Positions 1-7,895 of a stretch of DNA of 34,039 bases are shown in pieces. The notes under the pieces are model-generated. The model was given only the letters and a program-made list of their open reading frames with translations. It ran no database searches and was not told where the DNA came from. The translations under genes were made by a program, and so were the position numbers. Numbering within the stretch: position 1 is the stretch's first letter; every line of letters starts with the position of its first letter. The stretch covers positions 1-34,039 of the IMG/VR virus record IMGVR_UViG_3300025892_002264; one strand, written 5' to 3'. This DNA is from a virus.

Positions 1-1
1 A

Positions 2-814
2 ATTATGGTTGCTCACGGTGGTAATGGTGTATCATACTTGCTAGACAAGGTTGATTACAACTACTTTGACTATGAACTAATTGGTTCAATGAACAACGAC
101 ATCGTATTAGGTAAACACGCAGGTGCCCAAGAAAAAGAAGGAACTTGGACAATTGCGGGCGGCTCAGGTTTTGAACCAGATGCGGCGGCAGTTGCAATGT
201 TACTATGTGGACCACAAGGCGACAACACTGTCGATGAATACTTGGCATGTTGGAGAGAGCGTGTTATTTGGGTTAACGGTGTATCAGGCGGTGAAAAGCG
301 CCTAGGATTTAAAAACGGAGAATTTGATGTTGCCCGTGAATCACCAGCGGCTTGGAAACGCTTTTACGAAGGCATCGCTGGCAACGAACTTTGGTTTACA
401 CACGGTATTCTAGATCTAGAAAACAATGTACAAATTGCAGATCCAAACTTTCCTAACACACAGTTTGAAGATGTTTATGAGTCACTATGGGGCGAAAGAC
501 CTTCAGGCGATTTATATAACGCATATAAACTTACTCGTAACTGGCGTGATGCAATACAAAAATCACTTTGGATGAACAAAGGTAATCCAAATGCGGCAAA
601 AGTTAAAGCGGCTGTAACTGCAATGATTAATGATCCGGTTGCATCAGCAGAAATTTACGCAAAGACGGGAGTATATCCGTGGATTCAAGATGGTCCATCA
701 TTATTGGCGGCACTAAAATCTTTAATTACAGAGAAAGCCCTTAGGGACGCAGTTAGATGGAACCAAGAAGCGTATGGTTTCCCATCAGTTTATAAGCCTG
801 AACTTTTAGACTAA
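2..814 (+). CDS. TctC-type solute-binding protein of a tripartite tricarboxylate transporter, 5' end missing
   Basis: The frame is open to the left edge, so the N-terminus (signal peptide and first lobe start) lies outside; the first visible ATG at 5 is internal. About 270 residues remain, against about 300-330 for the TctC/Bug family. The early visible segment (HGGNGVSYLLDKV, then a strand leading to GTWTIAGGSG) and the downstream TctA permease support a periplasmic binding protein that captures an organic acid or similar small solute. The stop lies 4 nt before the TctA start, so the two are probably co-translated. No TctB-like small membrane protein sits between them, as it would in the common tctC-tctB-tctA order. 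The assignment rests mainly on context and general resemblance; the ligand cannot be read from the sequence. Confidence 0.6.
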   Translation: MMVAHGGNGVSYLLDKVDYNYFDYELIGSMNNDIVLGKHAGAQEKEGTWTIAGGSGFEPDAAAVAMLLCGPQGDNTVDEYLACWRERVIWVNGVSGGEKRLGFKNGEFDVARESPAAWKRFYEGIAGNELWFTHGILDLENNVQIADPNFPNTQFEDVYESLWGERPSGDLYNAYKLTRNWRDAIQKSLWMNKGNPNAAKVKAAVTAMINDPVASAEIYAKTGVYPWIQDGPSLLAALKSLITEKALRDAVRWNQEAYGFPSVYKPELLD

Positions 815-818
815 AATT

Positions 819-2327
819 ATGGATTATGTTATCTGGGCGTTAGTTGGCACCGCTTATGGAATGTTAGTAGGAATTATTCCTATAGCAGGTGTTACTACCG
901 CCTTGATAACTGTCTTTAGTATGGGCGCATACTTTATGGCTGATCCTTATCTAGGATTGGTCTTTTTAACTGCTATTGTAGCAAGTTGCGCCAGTGCTGA
1001 TAGTTATACTAGTATTCTTACTGGTATACCTGGCGCAAGTACAACAGCGGCCTGTGTTATTGACGGCTATCCAATGGCAAAGAAGGGCCAGGCGGCGAGA
1101 GCAATGGGAATTGCTATTGCTGATTCAACATTTAATGGTGTCGTATTTGCGGCATTAACTTTCTTTTTACTTCCATACTATGGAAAAATTATAGTATTAT
1201 TTGGACGTCCGGAGTTTTTAGGATTTATGACAATGGCATTAGCCTGCGTAGGCTTTGTAGCCAGCAAGAGTATCTTCCTAAGCACTTGTGCTATTATATT
1301 TGGACTAGCAGTGGGTATGGTAGGAGAAGATGTCGTAAGTAATCCAAGATTAACTTTCGGTTGGGAATACTTACAAAATGGAATTGGAATGGTTGTGTTG
1401 CTTTCAGGATTGTTTGGAGTTCCAGAATTATTAGACGGATTTAGAAGGCAATTAAAATCAGCGGCGCCACCACTTGAAGGTAATTACTGGAAAGGCTTAA
1501 AGCAAGGCTTTGGTGACGTTAGAAAAAATTGGAAAGATATGATACGCGGTGGCTTAATCGGGTTTGTTACTGGATTATTACCAGGTGTAGGAGGAGCAGT
1601 AGGCGACTTTCTAGCATACGGCGCCACAAAAGCGGCACACAAAGAAGATGATCAAGAAGTTCCGTTTGGTGAAGGCAACCCTGTTGGATTGCTAGGCTGT
1701 GAAGGAGCAAATAACGCACAAAAAGTATCTAGTATGATACCTGCGTGTTTATTTGGAATACCAGCCGCACCATTTGCGGCTATGGTTATGGCAATTTGTA
1801 TGTATTTTGGTATGGAAATTGGCACGCCTAGTCTACTAGACGATCTACAGTTTACAAACAGTTTAGCATTTGGTTATATATTTGGAACAGTGGGTGTAGC
1901 ATTATTAAGTATATTCTTATACAAGTATATTCTAAAAATCTTAGAAGTTCCTTTTTGGATTTACGCAACATTTATTCTAGGAGTAATTGTCTACGCTAAT
2001 ATGCAATATACAGGTGGTTGGGAAGATTTGGCACTATTAGCCATTCTAAGCGCGATTGGTGTTGTATGTAAAATGTTTAACATAAGTAGGCCGGCTATTC
2101 TTGTCGCATATGTTGTAGCATTTAAGATTGATGAGTATTTTTGGGGAACATTGCAACTATATGGATATAAGCAATGGAAGCCTGGTCTCAGTTCAATGGC
2201 AGATTTTAGATGGCTTGAACTGTTTAATATATACAATCATCCTATTTTTCTTATTTGCATTGTAATTAGCATTGGTATTTTAGTAAATAGTATAGTAAGA
2301 AAAGACAAAGGACTTGATTATACATAA
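819..2327 (+). CDS. TctA-family large permease subunit of a tripartite tricarboxylate transporter
   Basis: The 502-residue product matches the usual TctA length (about 500) and is hydrophobic throughout, with roughly 10-12 membrane segments. Two internal half-repeats carry the family's glycine-proline signatures. The first half has ILTGIPGAST followed by DGYPMAKKGQAARAMGIA (residues about 67-103). The second has GLLPGVGGAVGDFLAYG, then FGEGNPVGLLGCEGANNAQ and FGIPAAPF (about 253-325). In bacteria TctA is the channel subunit of a secondary, ion-driven uptake system fed by TctC in the periplasm. Here it directly follows a TctC-like gene, and its stop overlaps the next start by one base (TAATG). 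A complete secondary transporter subunit in an otherwise phage gene string is unusual. The substrate could be a di- or tricarboxylate or another small molecule. Confidence 0.85.
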   Translation: MDYVIWALVGTAYGMLVGIIPIAGVTTALITVFSMGAYFMADPYLGLVFLTAIVASCASADSYTSILTGIPGASTTAACVIDGYPMAKKGQAARAMGIAIADSTFNGVVFAALTFFLLPYYGKIIVLFGRPEFLGFMTMALACVGFVASKSIFLSTCAIIFGLAVGMVGEDVVSNPRLTFGWEYLQNGIGMVVLLSGLFGVPELLDGFRRQLKSAAPPLEGNYWKGLKQGFGDVRKNWKDMIRGGLIGFVTGLLPGVGGAVGDFLAYGATKAAHKEDDQEVPFGEGNPVGLLGCEGANNAQKVSSMIPACLFGIPAAPFAAMVMAICMYFGMEIGTPSLLDDLQFTNSLAFGYIFGTVGVALLSIFLYKYILKILEVPFWIYATFILGVIVYANMQYTGGWEDLALLAILSAIGVVCKMFNISRPAILVAYVVAFKIDEYFWGTLQLYGYKQWKPGLSSMADFRWLELFNIYNHPIFLICIVISIGILVNSIVRKDKGLDYT

Positions 2328-3076
2328 TGCACACTACAGATTGGAATAAAAAACTAACAGATCCTGCTACATATAAAAGCAGTTGGGATTGGACAGTTTC
2401 AAACAGCGAATATCATTTCGATAATGAAAGACAAGATAAAGAAGGTGAGTGGTTTAAGATCTTAGGAAGATTTCCAAATCCAGAATCTTGGCAACAAGAA
2501 ATGCAAACAATTATCGATGAGAGCAAAGCAATTAGTTGGGAAACTAGAAAGTATTTTGGCGATTATGATGATGTGTCTCCGATGCTTGAGCAAGAAGAAT
2601 ATGATATTCTTCAAGGCCACGGCGATCCTAAATTAGAACTATCTAATATGCTTGACGACTTTTCAAACTTACCAGTGCTTAAATCTATGTGTGATTACTT
2701 TGCACTAACTGAATCCACAGACTTATCAGAAGGATTAAAGAAAAAATATCGCAGTCATGTCCAACACACTGGACAAATGTTTAACAGACATATTGATAAA
2801 CTATGGGATTGGAAGCCATCGAATCCAGAACAAATCTGCAGAATATCAATATTTCTTACTGACTGGGAACCTGGTCAGTTTTATCAGTACGGAACATATA
2901 CGTATACAAACTGGAAAGCAGGTGATTGTCATACATTTGATTGGGCTAATGTTCCTCACGCAACAGCAAATGCTTCTAATACGCTTAGAACTACACTATT
3001 ATTGACAGGTTTAAAAACAGATCGCACCAGGGAAATTATAGAATCAGGAAACGCTAATAATATTTTTATGGTGTAA
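2327..3076 (+). CDS. 2-oxoglutarate/Fe(II)-dependent oxygenase-like protein
   Basis: The C-terminal half shows a double-stranded beta-helix pattern with the expected metal and cosubstrate ligands. His155 and Asp157 form the HxD motif (RHIDKL), the distal His211 is in VPHATAN, and Arg221 (TLRTTLLLTG) fits the 2-oxoglutarate carboxylate anchor. FLTDWEPGQFYQYG and the WKAGDCHTFDW turn before His211 fit the aspartyl/asparaginyl-hydroxylase-like branch. Such enzymes hydroxylate protein side chains or small molecules, and T4-like marine phages often carry several. The start ATG overlaps the TctA stop, so it is translationally coupled to the transporter. The substrate is unknown. Confidence 0.7.
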   Translation: MHTTDWNKKLTDPATYKSSWDWTVSNSEYHFDNERQDKEGEWFKILGRFPNPESWQQEMQTIIDESKAISWETRKYFGDYDDVSPMLEQEEYDILQGHGDPKLELSNMLDDFSNLPVLKSMCDYFALTESTDLSEGLKKKYRSHVQHTGQMFNRHIDKLWDWKPSNPEQICRISIFLTDWEPGQFYQYGTYTYTNWKAGDCHTFDWANVPHATANASNTLRTTLLLTGLKTDRTREIIESGNANNIFMV

Positions 3077-3080
3077 TAAA

Positions 3081-3626
3081 ATGGATTTAGAACAAAAATA
3101 TATAGAACAATACAAACAAGCACACACTGACAGTGATAAGTTTCCTGGAGTAAGTTTAGGTAAAGAAATACCTCAAATTGAGATACTAGTAAACAAGCAC
3201 AATGCTAAAACTGTATTAGACTATGGATGTGGTAAGGGTAGGCAATACACTGATAACCATGCTAATAGACGTTTTAATATTGATGATGAAAATATATTCT
3301 TGTATGATCCAGGATTTCCAGAGCATAGCACGTTACCAGATGGTACATTCTGCGGTGTTATTTCAACTGACGTATTAGAGCATATTCCTGCGGTAGCAAT
3401 ACCAAAAACACTAACGCAAATGTTTGAAAGAGCAGAGAAATTTGTATATCTTGCTATATGTACAAGACTCGCTATACAAATATTGCCTAACGGTGAAAAC
3501 GCACATTGTACAGTAGAGCATCCAGACTGGTGGGAAGAGCATATACTAAAGGCTAATACTAAAAACTTACATACAGAAGTACATTGGTACGGTGGTCCTA
3601 GAGACTACCGTAGATACTTTAATTAG
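3081..3626 (+). CDS. class I SAM-dependent methyltransferase
   Basis: The 181-residue protein has the SAM-binding motif I, VLDYGCGKG (residues 45-53), followed by an acidic strand end (LYDPGF). Near residues 91-103 it has the post-motif segment GVISTDVLEHIP, typical of Methyltransf_11/25-like small-molecule or protein methyltransferases. It starts 4 nt after the oxygenase gene and is likely co-translated with it. No DNA-methyltransferase catalytic motif (DPPY or PCQ) is visible, so DNA is not an obvious target. The acceptor is unknown. Confidence 0.75.
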   Translation: MDLEQKYIEQYKQAHTDSDKFPGVSLGKEIPQIEILVNKHNAKTVLDYGCGKGRQYTDNHANRRFNIDDENIFLYDPGFPEHSTLPDGTFCGVISTDVLEHIPAVAIPKTLTQMFERAEKFVYLAICTRLAIQILPNGENAHCTVEHPDWWEEHILKANTKNLHTEVHWYGGPRDYRRYFN

Positions 3627-3634
3627 TATAAATA
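3627..3634 (+). promoter_or_regulatory. T4-type late promoter box TATAAATA
   Basis: An exact TATAAATA octamer lies just after the methyltransferase stop. T4 late promoters place this box at -13 to -6, which puts the transcription start at 3640, exactly the A of the ATG of the next gene. The resulting mRNA would be leaderless. Confidence 0.6.
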
Positions 3635-3639
3635 AGTAT

Positions 3640-4188
3640 ATGAAGCAAGATAACAGAATTAAACTGTATGATGTTCTAGATAATACCAAAAATGTTTATA
3701 TGAGCGACAACGCATTACAGAATCTATTAGATTTTGAGCGTGTATTAGACAATCTTGATCTATACGTTTTTGATAACTGGAAAAAGGGCGAATTAATTAG
3801 TGGGCCGGCGCATGGCAGACATTTTGTAGAGTGTGCATTTATGTGGCCATATAAACTAATGCCTAATCCGTTAGGAGCAAAACGATTGTTAGATTATGGT
3901 ATTACTGTTACCTATGAGAAAACAAATTTAACAAGGCCAGTTAAAGATTTAGAATCATACCCAAGACGCCCTGTGGGTGACAATACGAATTATGAAGATA
4001 TTAAAACAATTGAATCACCAATTTGGACTGTTACTATTAAAATACCTAGAGACTTAATGACTAGTATTGAGCGTGGTTCTATTGAATATGCTGGAGAAAC
4101 TATTGATCTACAAGACGTTGAAGAAGCAGAACAGCAAAACTTAGATCAAGCGGCGGCCGCTCCTGAAATGGAAGAAGAACTAATATAA
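3640..4188 (+). CDS. phage protein of unknown function, virion-type
   Basis: This 182-residue protein is not recognised. An in-frame ATG exists upstream at 3592, but it would overlap the methyltransferase by 35 bases, and the late box ends at 3634. I therefore prefer ATG 3640, whose product starts MKQDNRIKLYDVL. The middle carries DNWKKGELISGP, HFVECAFMWPY and a run of charged and aromatic beta strands. The tail is acidic and Ala/Gln-rich (residues about 155-182). The late promoter and TAATG coupling to the next gene suggest a structural or assembly role, which is inference. Confidence 0.6.
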   Translation: MKQDNRIKLYDVLDNTKNVYMSDNALQNLLDFERVLDNLDLYVFDNWKKGELISGPAHGRHFVECAFMWPYKLMPNPLGAKRLLDYGITVTYEKTNLTRPVKDLESYPRRPVGDNTNYEDIKTIESPIWTVTIKIPRDLMTSIERGSIEYAGETIDLQDVEEAEQQNLDQAAAAPEMEEELI

Positions 4189-4679
4189 TGAATCAGTTAA
4201 ACGAAGATCTTACCGAAGGCGATTTGGGCGGATTAGTAAACTCCATTGTTCGTGTTGACAAACACAAAAGTAAAGTAGGTGACGATAGAGATATTATTGT
4301 TATAGCATTTTACGTTAAAACTAAAAATGCAAGTGAAGATATGGTTTCATTTTTAGAAAGAGGTTATACGGAAATAATCGACGCTGATAATGTATCAAGT
4401 GAAAATATTGACGGCGACTTTGTTGTGTTTGTAGAATCTGAAAGAAGCGAAAATTTCCCTACAATGTTTCAGGAAGTTTTAGATGGTTTAGAGAGACTTA
4501 CTAGTGTTGAAAAATTTTCATTTAAGCATTATAAAAGCGAAAAAACTCTTAACTATCAAGAACTTATCTCTAGAATTCCTCTAAATGCTGAAGATTATGA
4601 CTTGTTTATGGCAAGACAGCAATCTATGCTAAAAGAGTTAGAACAACTCAAGATCAACGCCCGAATCCCCTTTAAGTAG
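4188..4679 (+). CDS. conserved-type phage protein of unknown function
   Basis: The 163-residue soluble, acidic protein has alternating beta strands (IIVIAFYVKTK, GDFVVFVESER) and a helical, Glu/Lys/Gln-rich C-terminus with the segment MLKELEQLKIN. It has no signal peptide or membrane segment. Its ATG overlaps the preceding stop in TAATG, so it is translated with the gene before it and probably functions with it. I do not recognise a family. Confidence 0.6.
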   Translation: MNQLNEDLTEGDLGGLVNSIVRVDKHKSKVGDDRDIIVIAFYVKTKNASEDMVSFLERGYTEIIDADNVSSENIDGDFVVFVESERSENFPTMFQEVLDGLERLTSVEKFSFKHYKSEKTLNYQELISRIPLNAEDYDLFMARQQSMLKELEQLKINARIPFK

Positions 4680-4686
4680 TAAATAC

Positions 4687-4715
4687 TTGACACATCAATA
4701 AATTTATAGTATACT
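4687..4715 (+). promoter_or_regulatory. consensus sigma-70 promoter for the spanin pair
   Basis: TTGACA at 4687-4692 and TATACT at 4710-4715 are separated by exactly 17 bases. The predicted transcript starts near 4722 and reaches a Shine-Dalgarno-like AAGAGG shortly before the ATG at 4743, so this gene has a normal leader. The -10 region sits in a near-palindrome (AGTATACTTAGTATACT, 4708-4724) that could also bind a regulator. Confidence 0.7.
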
Positions 4716-4742
4716 TAGTATACTAACAAGAGGACTCTATTT

Positions 4743-5231
4743 ATGTTTGGATTTAACTCAATACTACTCTTAATCGTTCTTGCAGGTGCTGGCGGTGGTT
4801 ACGTATGGTATCAAAATAACGAGGAAGAAAAAGCACGTATGATTGCGGAAATGGCTATTAAAGAAACGCAATTAGCCTTAGCAGAAGAAGCAAGACTTCG
4901 TGCAGAAGAAGACCGTATGCTTATGACACAAGTTTTAAACGATCTTGAAACAAAGTTTGATAACGCCCAAGATAGTTATGACAGACTTGAAAAGAAATTT
5001 AACAAAGTGTCTAAGTATTTTGGCACACGCGATATCGGCAAACTTGCTGAAAATAAACCAGGGCCAATTGGTAAGGTCATTACTAATGCATCCAAAAATG
5101 CACTGAGGTGTTTTGAAATATTAAGCGGAAGTCCGCTTAGTGAAGCAGAAATAGCGGCAGTAAAACCAAGTCAAATCAACTCTGAATGCCCTTCACTAGC
5201 CAATCCTAACTACAAGCCAGAAGAGGAATAA
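4743..5231 (+). CDS. i-spanin-like inner-membrane coiled-coil protein
   Basis: The 162-residue product has one N-terminal membrane segment (residues about 5-23, LLLIVLAGAGGGYVWY). A long charged helix follows (about 28-95, rich in Glu/Ala/Lys/Leu with heptad-like spacing), facing the periplasm, and then a short C-terminal part with two Cys. This is the architecture of Rz-type i-spanins. The next gene encodes a small lipoprotein, and together they would link inner and outer membranes and fuse them in the last step of lysis of a Gram-negative host. Identification is by topology and gene pairing, because spanins share little sequence. It lies behind a sigma-70 type promoter. Confidence 0.65.
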   Translation: MFGFNSILLLIVLAGAGGGYVWYQNNEEEKARMIAEMAIKETQLALAEEARLRAEEDRMLMTQVLNDLETKFDNAQDSYDRLEKKFNKVSKYFGTRDIGKLAENKPGPIGKVITNASKNALRCFEILSGSPLSEAEIAAVKPSQINSECPSLANPNYKPEEE

Positions 5232-5234
5232 AAG

Positions 5235-5606
5235 ATGAAAGGAATAAAATTATTTACAATTGCTTTGATCATATCTACATTTGCATTGCAAGGATGCTCA
5301 TTAACTCCCAAAAAAGGTAACAAACCTGTAGTCGTGCAACCTGTTGAAAGAATTGATATAGAACTACCATCAATTAAACCATTTGAGGCAAAAGACGTCG
5401 AATGGACTATTATCACTGTTGACAACTACGAAGAAGTTTTTTACAAACTTGAAAAGAACAACATCGATGGTGCTATATTCGGTCTAACAGATAAGGGTTA
5501 TGAGAACCTAAGCATGAATATAGCCGCACTTCGTAAGTTAATTCAACAACAAAATGCGATTATTGTTGCTTACGAAAAATACTATAAACAAAATAACGAA
5601 AAGTAG
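5235..5606 (+). CDS. o-spanin-like outer-membrane lipoprotein
   Basis: The 123-residue product has a basic start (MKGIKLF), a hydrophobic signal segment, and a lipobox ALQGC with Cys21 as the lipidated residue. A Pro/Val-rich mature stretch and a helical C-terminus follow. Ser at +2 after the Cys favours outer-membrane sorting. It starts 3 nt after the preceding gene with a GAGGAATAAAAG ribosome-binding region. A membrane-anchored coiled-coil protein followed at once by a small lipoprotein is the hallmark of a two-component spanin. An unrelated phage lipoprotein is the alternative. Confidence 0.65.
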   Translation: MKGIKLFTIALIISTFALQGCSLTPKKGNKPVVVQPVERIDIELPSIKPFEAKDVEWTIITVDNYEEVFYKLEKNNIDGAIFGLTDKGYENLSMNIAALRKLIQQQNAIIVAYEKYYKQNNEK

Positions 5607-5637
5607 TTCATCTAACTGTTACACTGGTTAATATTCG

Positions 5638-5645
5638 CATAAATA
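5638..5645 (+). promoter_or_regulatory. T4-type late promoter box CATAAATA
   Basis: The box matches the T4 late consensus at 7 of 8 positions. Using the T4 geometry, transcription would start at about 5651, at the ATG of the small membrane protein (5650), with no room for a leader. Confidence 0.5.
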
Positions 5646-5649
5646 CTAT

Positions 5650-5844
5650 ATGTGGATATTAATCAGAGTAATACTCCTTAACATAATAGCATCAGCATTT
5701 TGGATGTGGTTTAAAGACACCAAAATGGGCGTATGGTTTCAACGAAAAGTTGACAACCTTTTGACTCACATCGCTAATAAATCTGATGTCGACTCATTAA
5801 AGGATGCAACCGATGAACAAAACCCTAAAAGTACTGACGTCTAG
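5650..5844 (+). CDS. small membrane protein between spanins and holin
   Basis: The 64-residue protein has one strong N-terminal membrane helix (residues about 2-20) and then a polar, charged tail ending in Asp/Lys-rich sequence. It lies inside the lysis block, so a lysis-accessory role is possible, but nothing in the sequence proves it. No Shine-Dalgarno is visible; a late promoter box directly abuts the start codon. Its end overlaps the next gene. Confidence 0.55.
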   Translation: MWILIRVILLNIIASAFWMWFKDTKMGVWFQRKVDNLLTHIANKSDVDSLKDATDEQNPKSTDV

Positions 5845-6445
5845 TCATCTGTGGCAAGATCTAGACGACTTTATATACACAATCGATATAAAAGACTACG
5901 ATTTGTGTTTCTTCCAAAAACTTCCCTATCCAGTAGCATTTAAAACATTTGATGTGCCAATGCAGTATGTTACAAACTATAAACCTACTGATAGTAGCGA
6001 TTGGGAGACTATAGGTCTATGTTTTACTACTAGCCAATACCCCACAATTGGTTCTGGTTGTAGATGTGCAGTTACCGAGTTTAAAAATTATGAGGAAAGT
6101 GACAGTTTGACTGGCAGACATATGCAGTCATATCATATAGGTGAAATTTGTATTACAAATTGCTATCCTTTTTCTAATAACAATGATATAGAAAAGAAAT
6201 ATACGCAGGAAATACTAAATACATGTAGTGCTAACACATTATTTGTTGGCGTAATAAACGAAGAAAAAATAGATCGTACTTTTATATATAAAGGTCTAGT
6301 CAATCACTCCAAGAGTGTCAATAAAGTAATAACACGTAAAGACTCTAATATTACGATTACCGATGTAGATGTACAGGAGAAATACACTACATTTAATATG
6401 ACATTTAAGGTAGATTATGGCAAGATCAAGAACGACGGCTATTGA
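5813..6445 (+). CDS. unknown phage protein, possibly a degenerate endonuclease/exonuclease/phosphatase fold
   Basis: About 210 residues. ATG codons at 5804 and 5813 are in frame; AAAGG at 5799-5803 is correctly spaced only for 5813. The opening KVLTSSHLWQDLDDFIYTID, then DYDLCFFQKLP and later EICITNCYPFS, loosely follows the strand order of the DNase I-like (EEP) fold. The glutamate of the usual QE motif is replaced here (FQKLP), so activity is doubtful. This fold reading is weak. The 3' end overlaps the holin gene by 29 bases. Confidence 0.5.
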   Translation: MNKTLKVLTSSHLWQDLDDFIYTIDIKDYDLCFFQKLPYPVAFKTFDVPMQYVTNYKPTDSSDWETIGLCFTTSQYPTIGSGCRCAVTEFKNYEESDSLTGRHMQSYHIGEICITNCYPFSNNNDIEKKYTQEILNTCSANTLFVGVINEEKIDRTFIYKGLVNHSKSVNKVITRKDSNITITDVDVQEKYTTFNMTFKVDYGKIKNDGY

Positions 6446-6842
6446 ACATGAGCAAATTGATAACATAACAGTAACACCTATTGCTCCAAACCCAGGCGAT
6501 TCAAACGGTCCTATTTCTAAATGGCTTCGCAGTATGTGGAGACCATTATCCGCAGTTACATATTTGTCAATATGTATCTTTGACTTCATTGTAGCACCCT
6601 ACTTAATACAAGCACAGCCAAACGACTTGGCTGAAATTTTCCGCTATGTATTACAAATGCCTATCGAGCAACAGTCCGAAGCACTAGCAATTATGTATGC
6701 TAAAGGACAGTGGAGTTCACTAACACTACAAGGTGGTGGATTATTCCACATCGCATTTGGTGCTATACTAGGAGCGGCGGCTTGGACACGCGGCATGGAA
6801 AAACGAGAGGCGGTAGTAATAGACCGCGCATCAGGAATATAA
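6417..6842 (+). CDS. holin of the GTA/3TM type
   Basis: The 141-residue protein has a soluble N-terminus and a membrane segment at about 44-64 following the RPLSAVTYL motif. A polar middle and a second hydrophobic stretch at about 107-124 (GLFHIAFGAILGAAAWTRG) follow, then a basic tail. This resembles the holin family first defined in alphaproteobacterial gene-transfer agents, with an RP motif before the first helix and a Gly-rich helix followed by R/EK near the end. Such proteins make the inner-membrane holes that release endolysin. With the spanins upstream this gives a lysis cassette, although no endolysin is visible in the window. Confidence 0.6.
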   Translation: MARSRTTAIEHEQIDNITVTPIAPNPGDSNGPISKWLRSMWRPLSAVTYLSICIFDFIVAPYLIQAQPNDLAEIFRYVLQMPIEQQSEALAIMYAKGQWSSLTLQGGGLFHIAFGAILGAAAWTRGMEKREAVVIDRASGI

Positions 6843-6843
6843 T

Positions 6844-7869
6844 ATGTCATTAACGAGTCCTTTATCAGCACAAATTAACTACGACGTACATAATGTGTCA
6901 GATCCACTTGTCAGAATAAACAGTGACCAGTCTGGTACAAATACTAACGACATTGGAACCGTATTTGAAAGAGGCGCATTAACAAATGTTGCACTTATAT
7001 GGGACGAAAGTGCAGATGAGTTTGTTCTTATTAGCACTACAGAAGATGGAACCACAAGCGGTAACGTAACTATTGCTGGATATAGCGACTTGCAAGTCGC
7101 TACATTAAATACCTCTAGTTTAGAACTAAGTAGCACAGCAGTTACAGCAACAGCAACACAGTTAAATATACTAGATGGTGCTACTATTTCGACAGCAGAA
7201 CTTAACACATTAACAGGATTAACCGCCAATACAAGCGAATTAAACACACTAAATGGTATCACTTCAACAACAACTGAACTTAATATTGTCGATGGTGATA
7301 CCGCCGCTACAGCAACAACAGTAGTTGATGCAGATAGATTAGTATTAAACGATGACGGCACAATGGTGCAAGTTACTGCTGATGACTTGAACACATACTT
7401 AGCAAGTAAAGTTGCAACACTAACAAACAAAACACTAACAAGTCCTGCAATTAATACAGGAGTTTCTGGTACAGCAGTTTTAGATGATGATACTTTTGCT
7501 ACGGCTACCGATACGACAATAGCAACAGCAGAGTCTATTAAAGCGTATGTTGATGCACAAGTAACAGCATCTGATTTAGATTTTACGGGCGATACTGGTG
7601 GTGCCCAAAGTGTAGATTTAGACAGCCAGTCTCTTACAGTAACAGGTGGCACAGGTATTGATACAGTTGGATCTGCACAGACTGTGACTATTAGTATTGA
7701 AGATGATGTAACATTGCCAGGAACAGGTGCAATAATTATTCCTATCGGTACAACAGTTCAACGCCCAGGATCACCATCAGCAGGTATGATGAGATTTAAT
7801 TCAGACGATAGTAGATTTGAAGGATATAATGGTACTACATGGGTACCAATTGATACACTGTACAGTTAA
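6844..7869 (+). CDS. fibre-like virion protein with ELN-type repeats
   Basis: The 341-residue product has an N-terminal module (residues 1-95; QINYDVHNVSDPLVRINSDQ, then NVALIWDES). It continues with Thr/Ala-rich tandem repeats of about 13-14 residues around LNILDG, LNTLTG, LNTLNG and LNIVDG (residues about 100-157) and a beta-rich middle. The C-terminal module is QRPGSPSAGMMRFN, FEGYNGTTWVPIDTLYS. The repeat class and this short C-terminal module are common in marine phage tail fibres and other virion appendages. The next gene carries the same N- and C-terminal modules around a different centre. It begins one base after the holin gene ends. Confidence 0.75.
   Translation: MSLTSPLSAQINYDVHNVSDPLVRINSDQSGTNTNDIGTVFERGALTNVALIWDESADEFVLISTTEDGTTSGNVTIAGYSDLQVATLNTSSLELSSTAVTATATQLNILDGATISTAELNTLTGLTANTSELNTLNGITSTTTELNIVDGDTAATATTVVDADRLVLNDDGTMVQVTADDLNTYLASKVATLTNKTLTSPAINTGVSGTAVLDDDTFATATDTTIATAESIKAYVDAQVTASDLDFTGDTGGAQSVDLDSQSLTVTGGTGIDTVGSAQTVTISIEDDVTLPGTGAIIIPIGTTVQRPGSPSAGMMRFNSDDSRFEGYNGTTWVPIDTLYS
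7158..7314 (+). repeat. tandem fibre repeats, four copies of about 39-42 bp
   Basis: Four diverged in-frame copies encode an LN-(I/T)-(L/V)-(D/T/N)-G core followed by Thr/Ser/Ala residues. The phase is kept, so they are coding repeats of a fibre shaft rather than a non-coding array. Confidence 0.7.
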
Positions 7870-7895
7870 AAGAAAATTATAAAAAGGATTAAACG

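Noticed and set aside
819-2327. Bacterial chromosome or integrated prophage origin because of TctA
   Set aside because: From 2327 rightward the genes run in one direction and include T4-type replication, fibre and lysis genes with no integrase or attachment repeat. An assembly joint cannot be fully excluded from sequence alone.
3592-3640. Upstream ATG 3592 for the 3640 gene
   Set aside because: It would overlap the methyltransferase and place the exact TATAAATA box inside the coding region; ATG 3640 coincides with the predicted transcript start.
7158-7314. Tandem repeats as a possible CRISPR array
   Set aside because: Copies are in-frame, diverged and contiguous, without spacers; they encode a fibre shaft.
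6879-7652. 257-codon reverse-strand ORF within the first fibre gene
   Set aside because: It is the antisense of Thr/Ala-rich repeats, giving a Val/Ser-rich product with no ribosome-binding site; the + strand has clear fibre modules.
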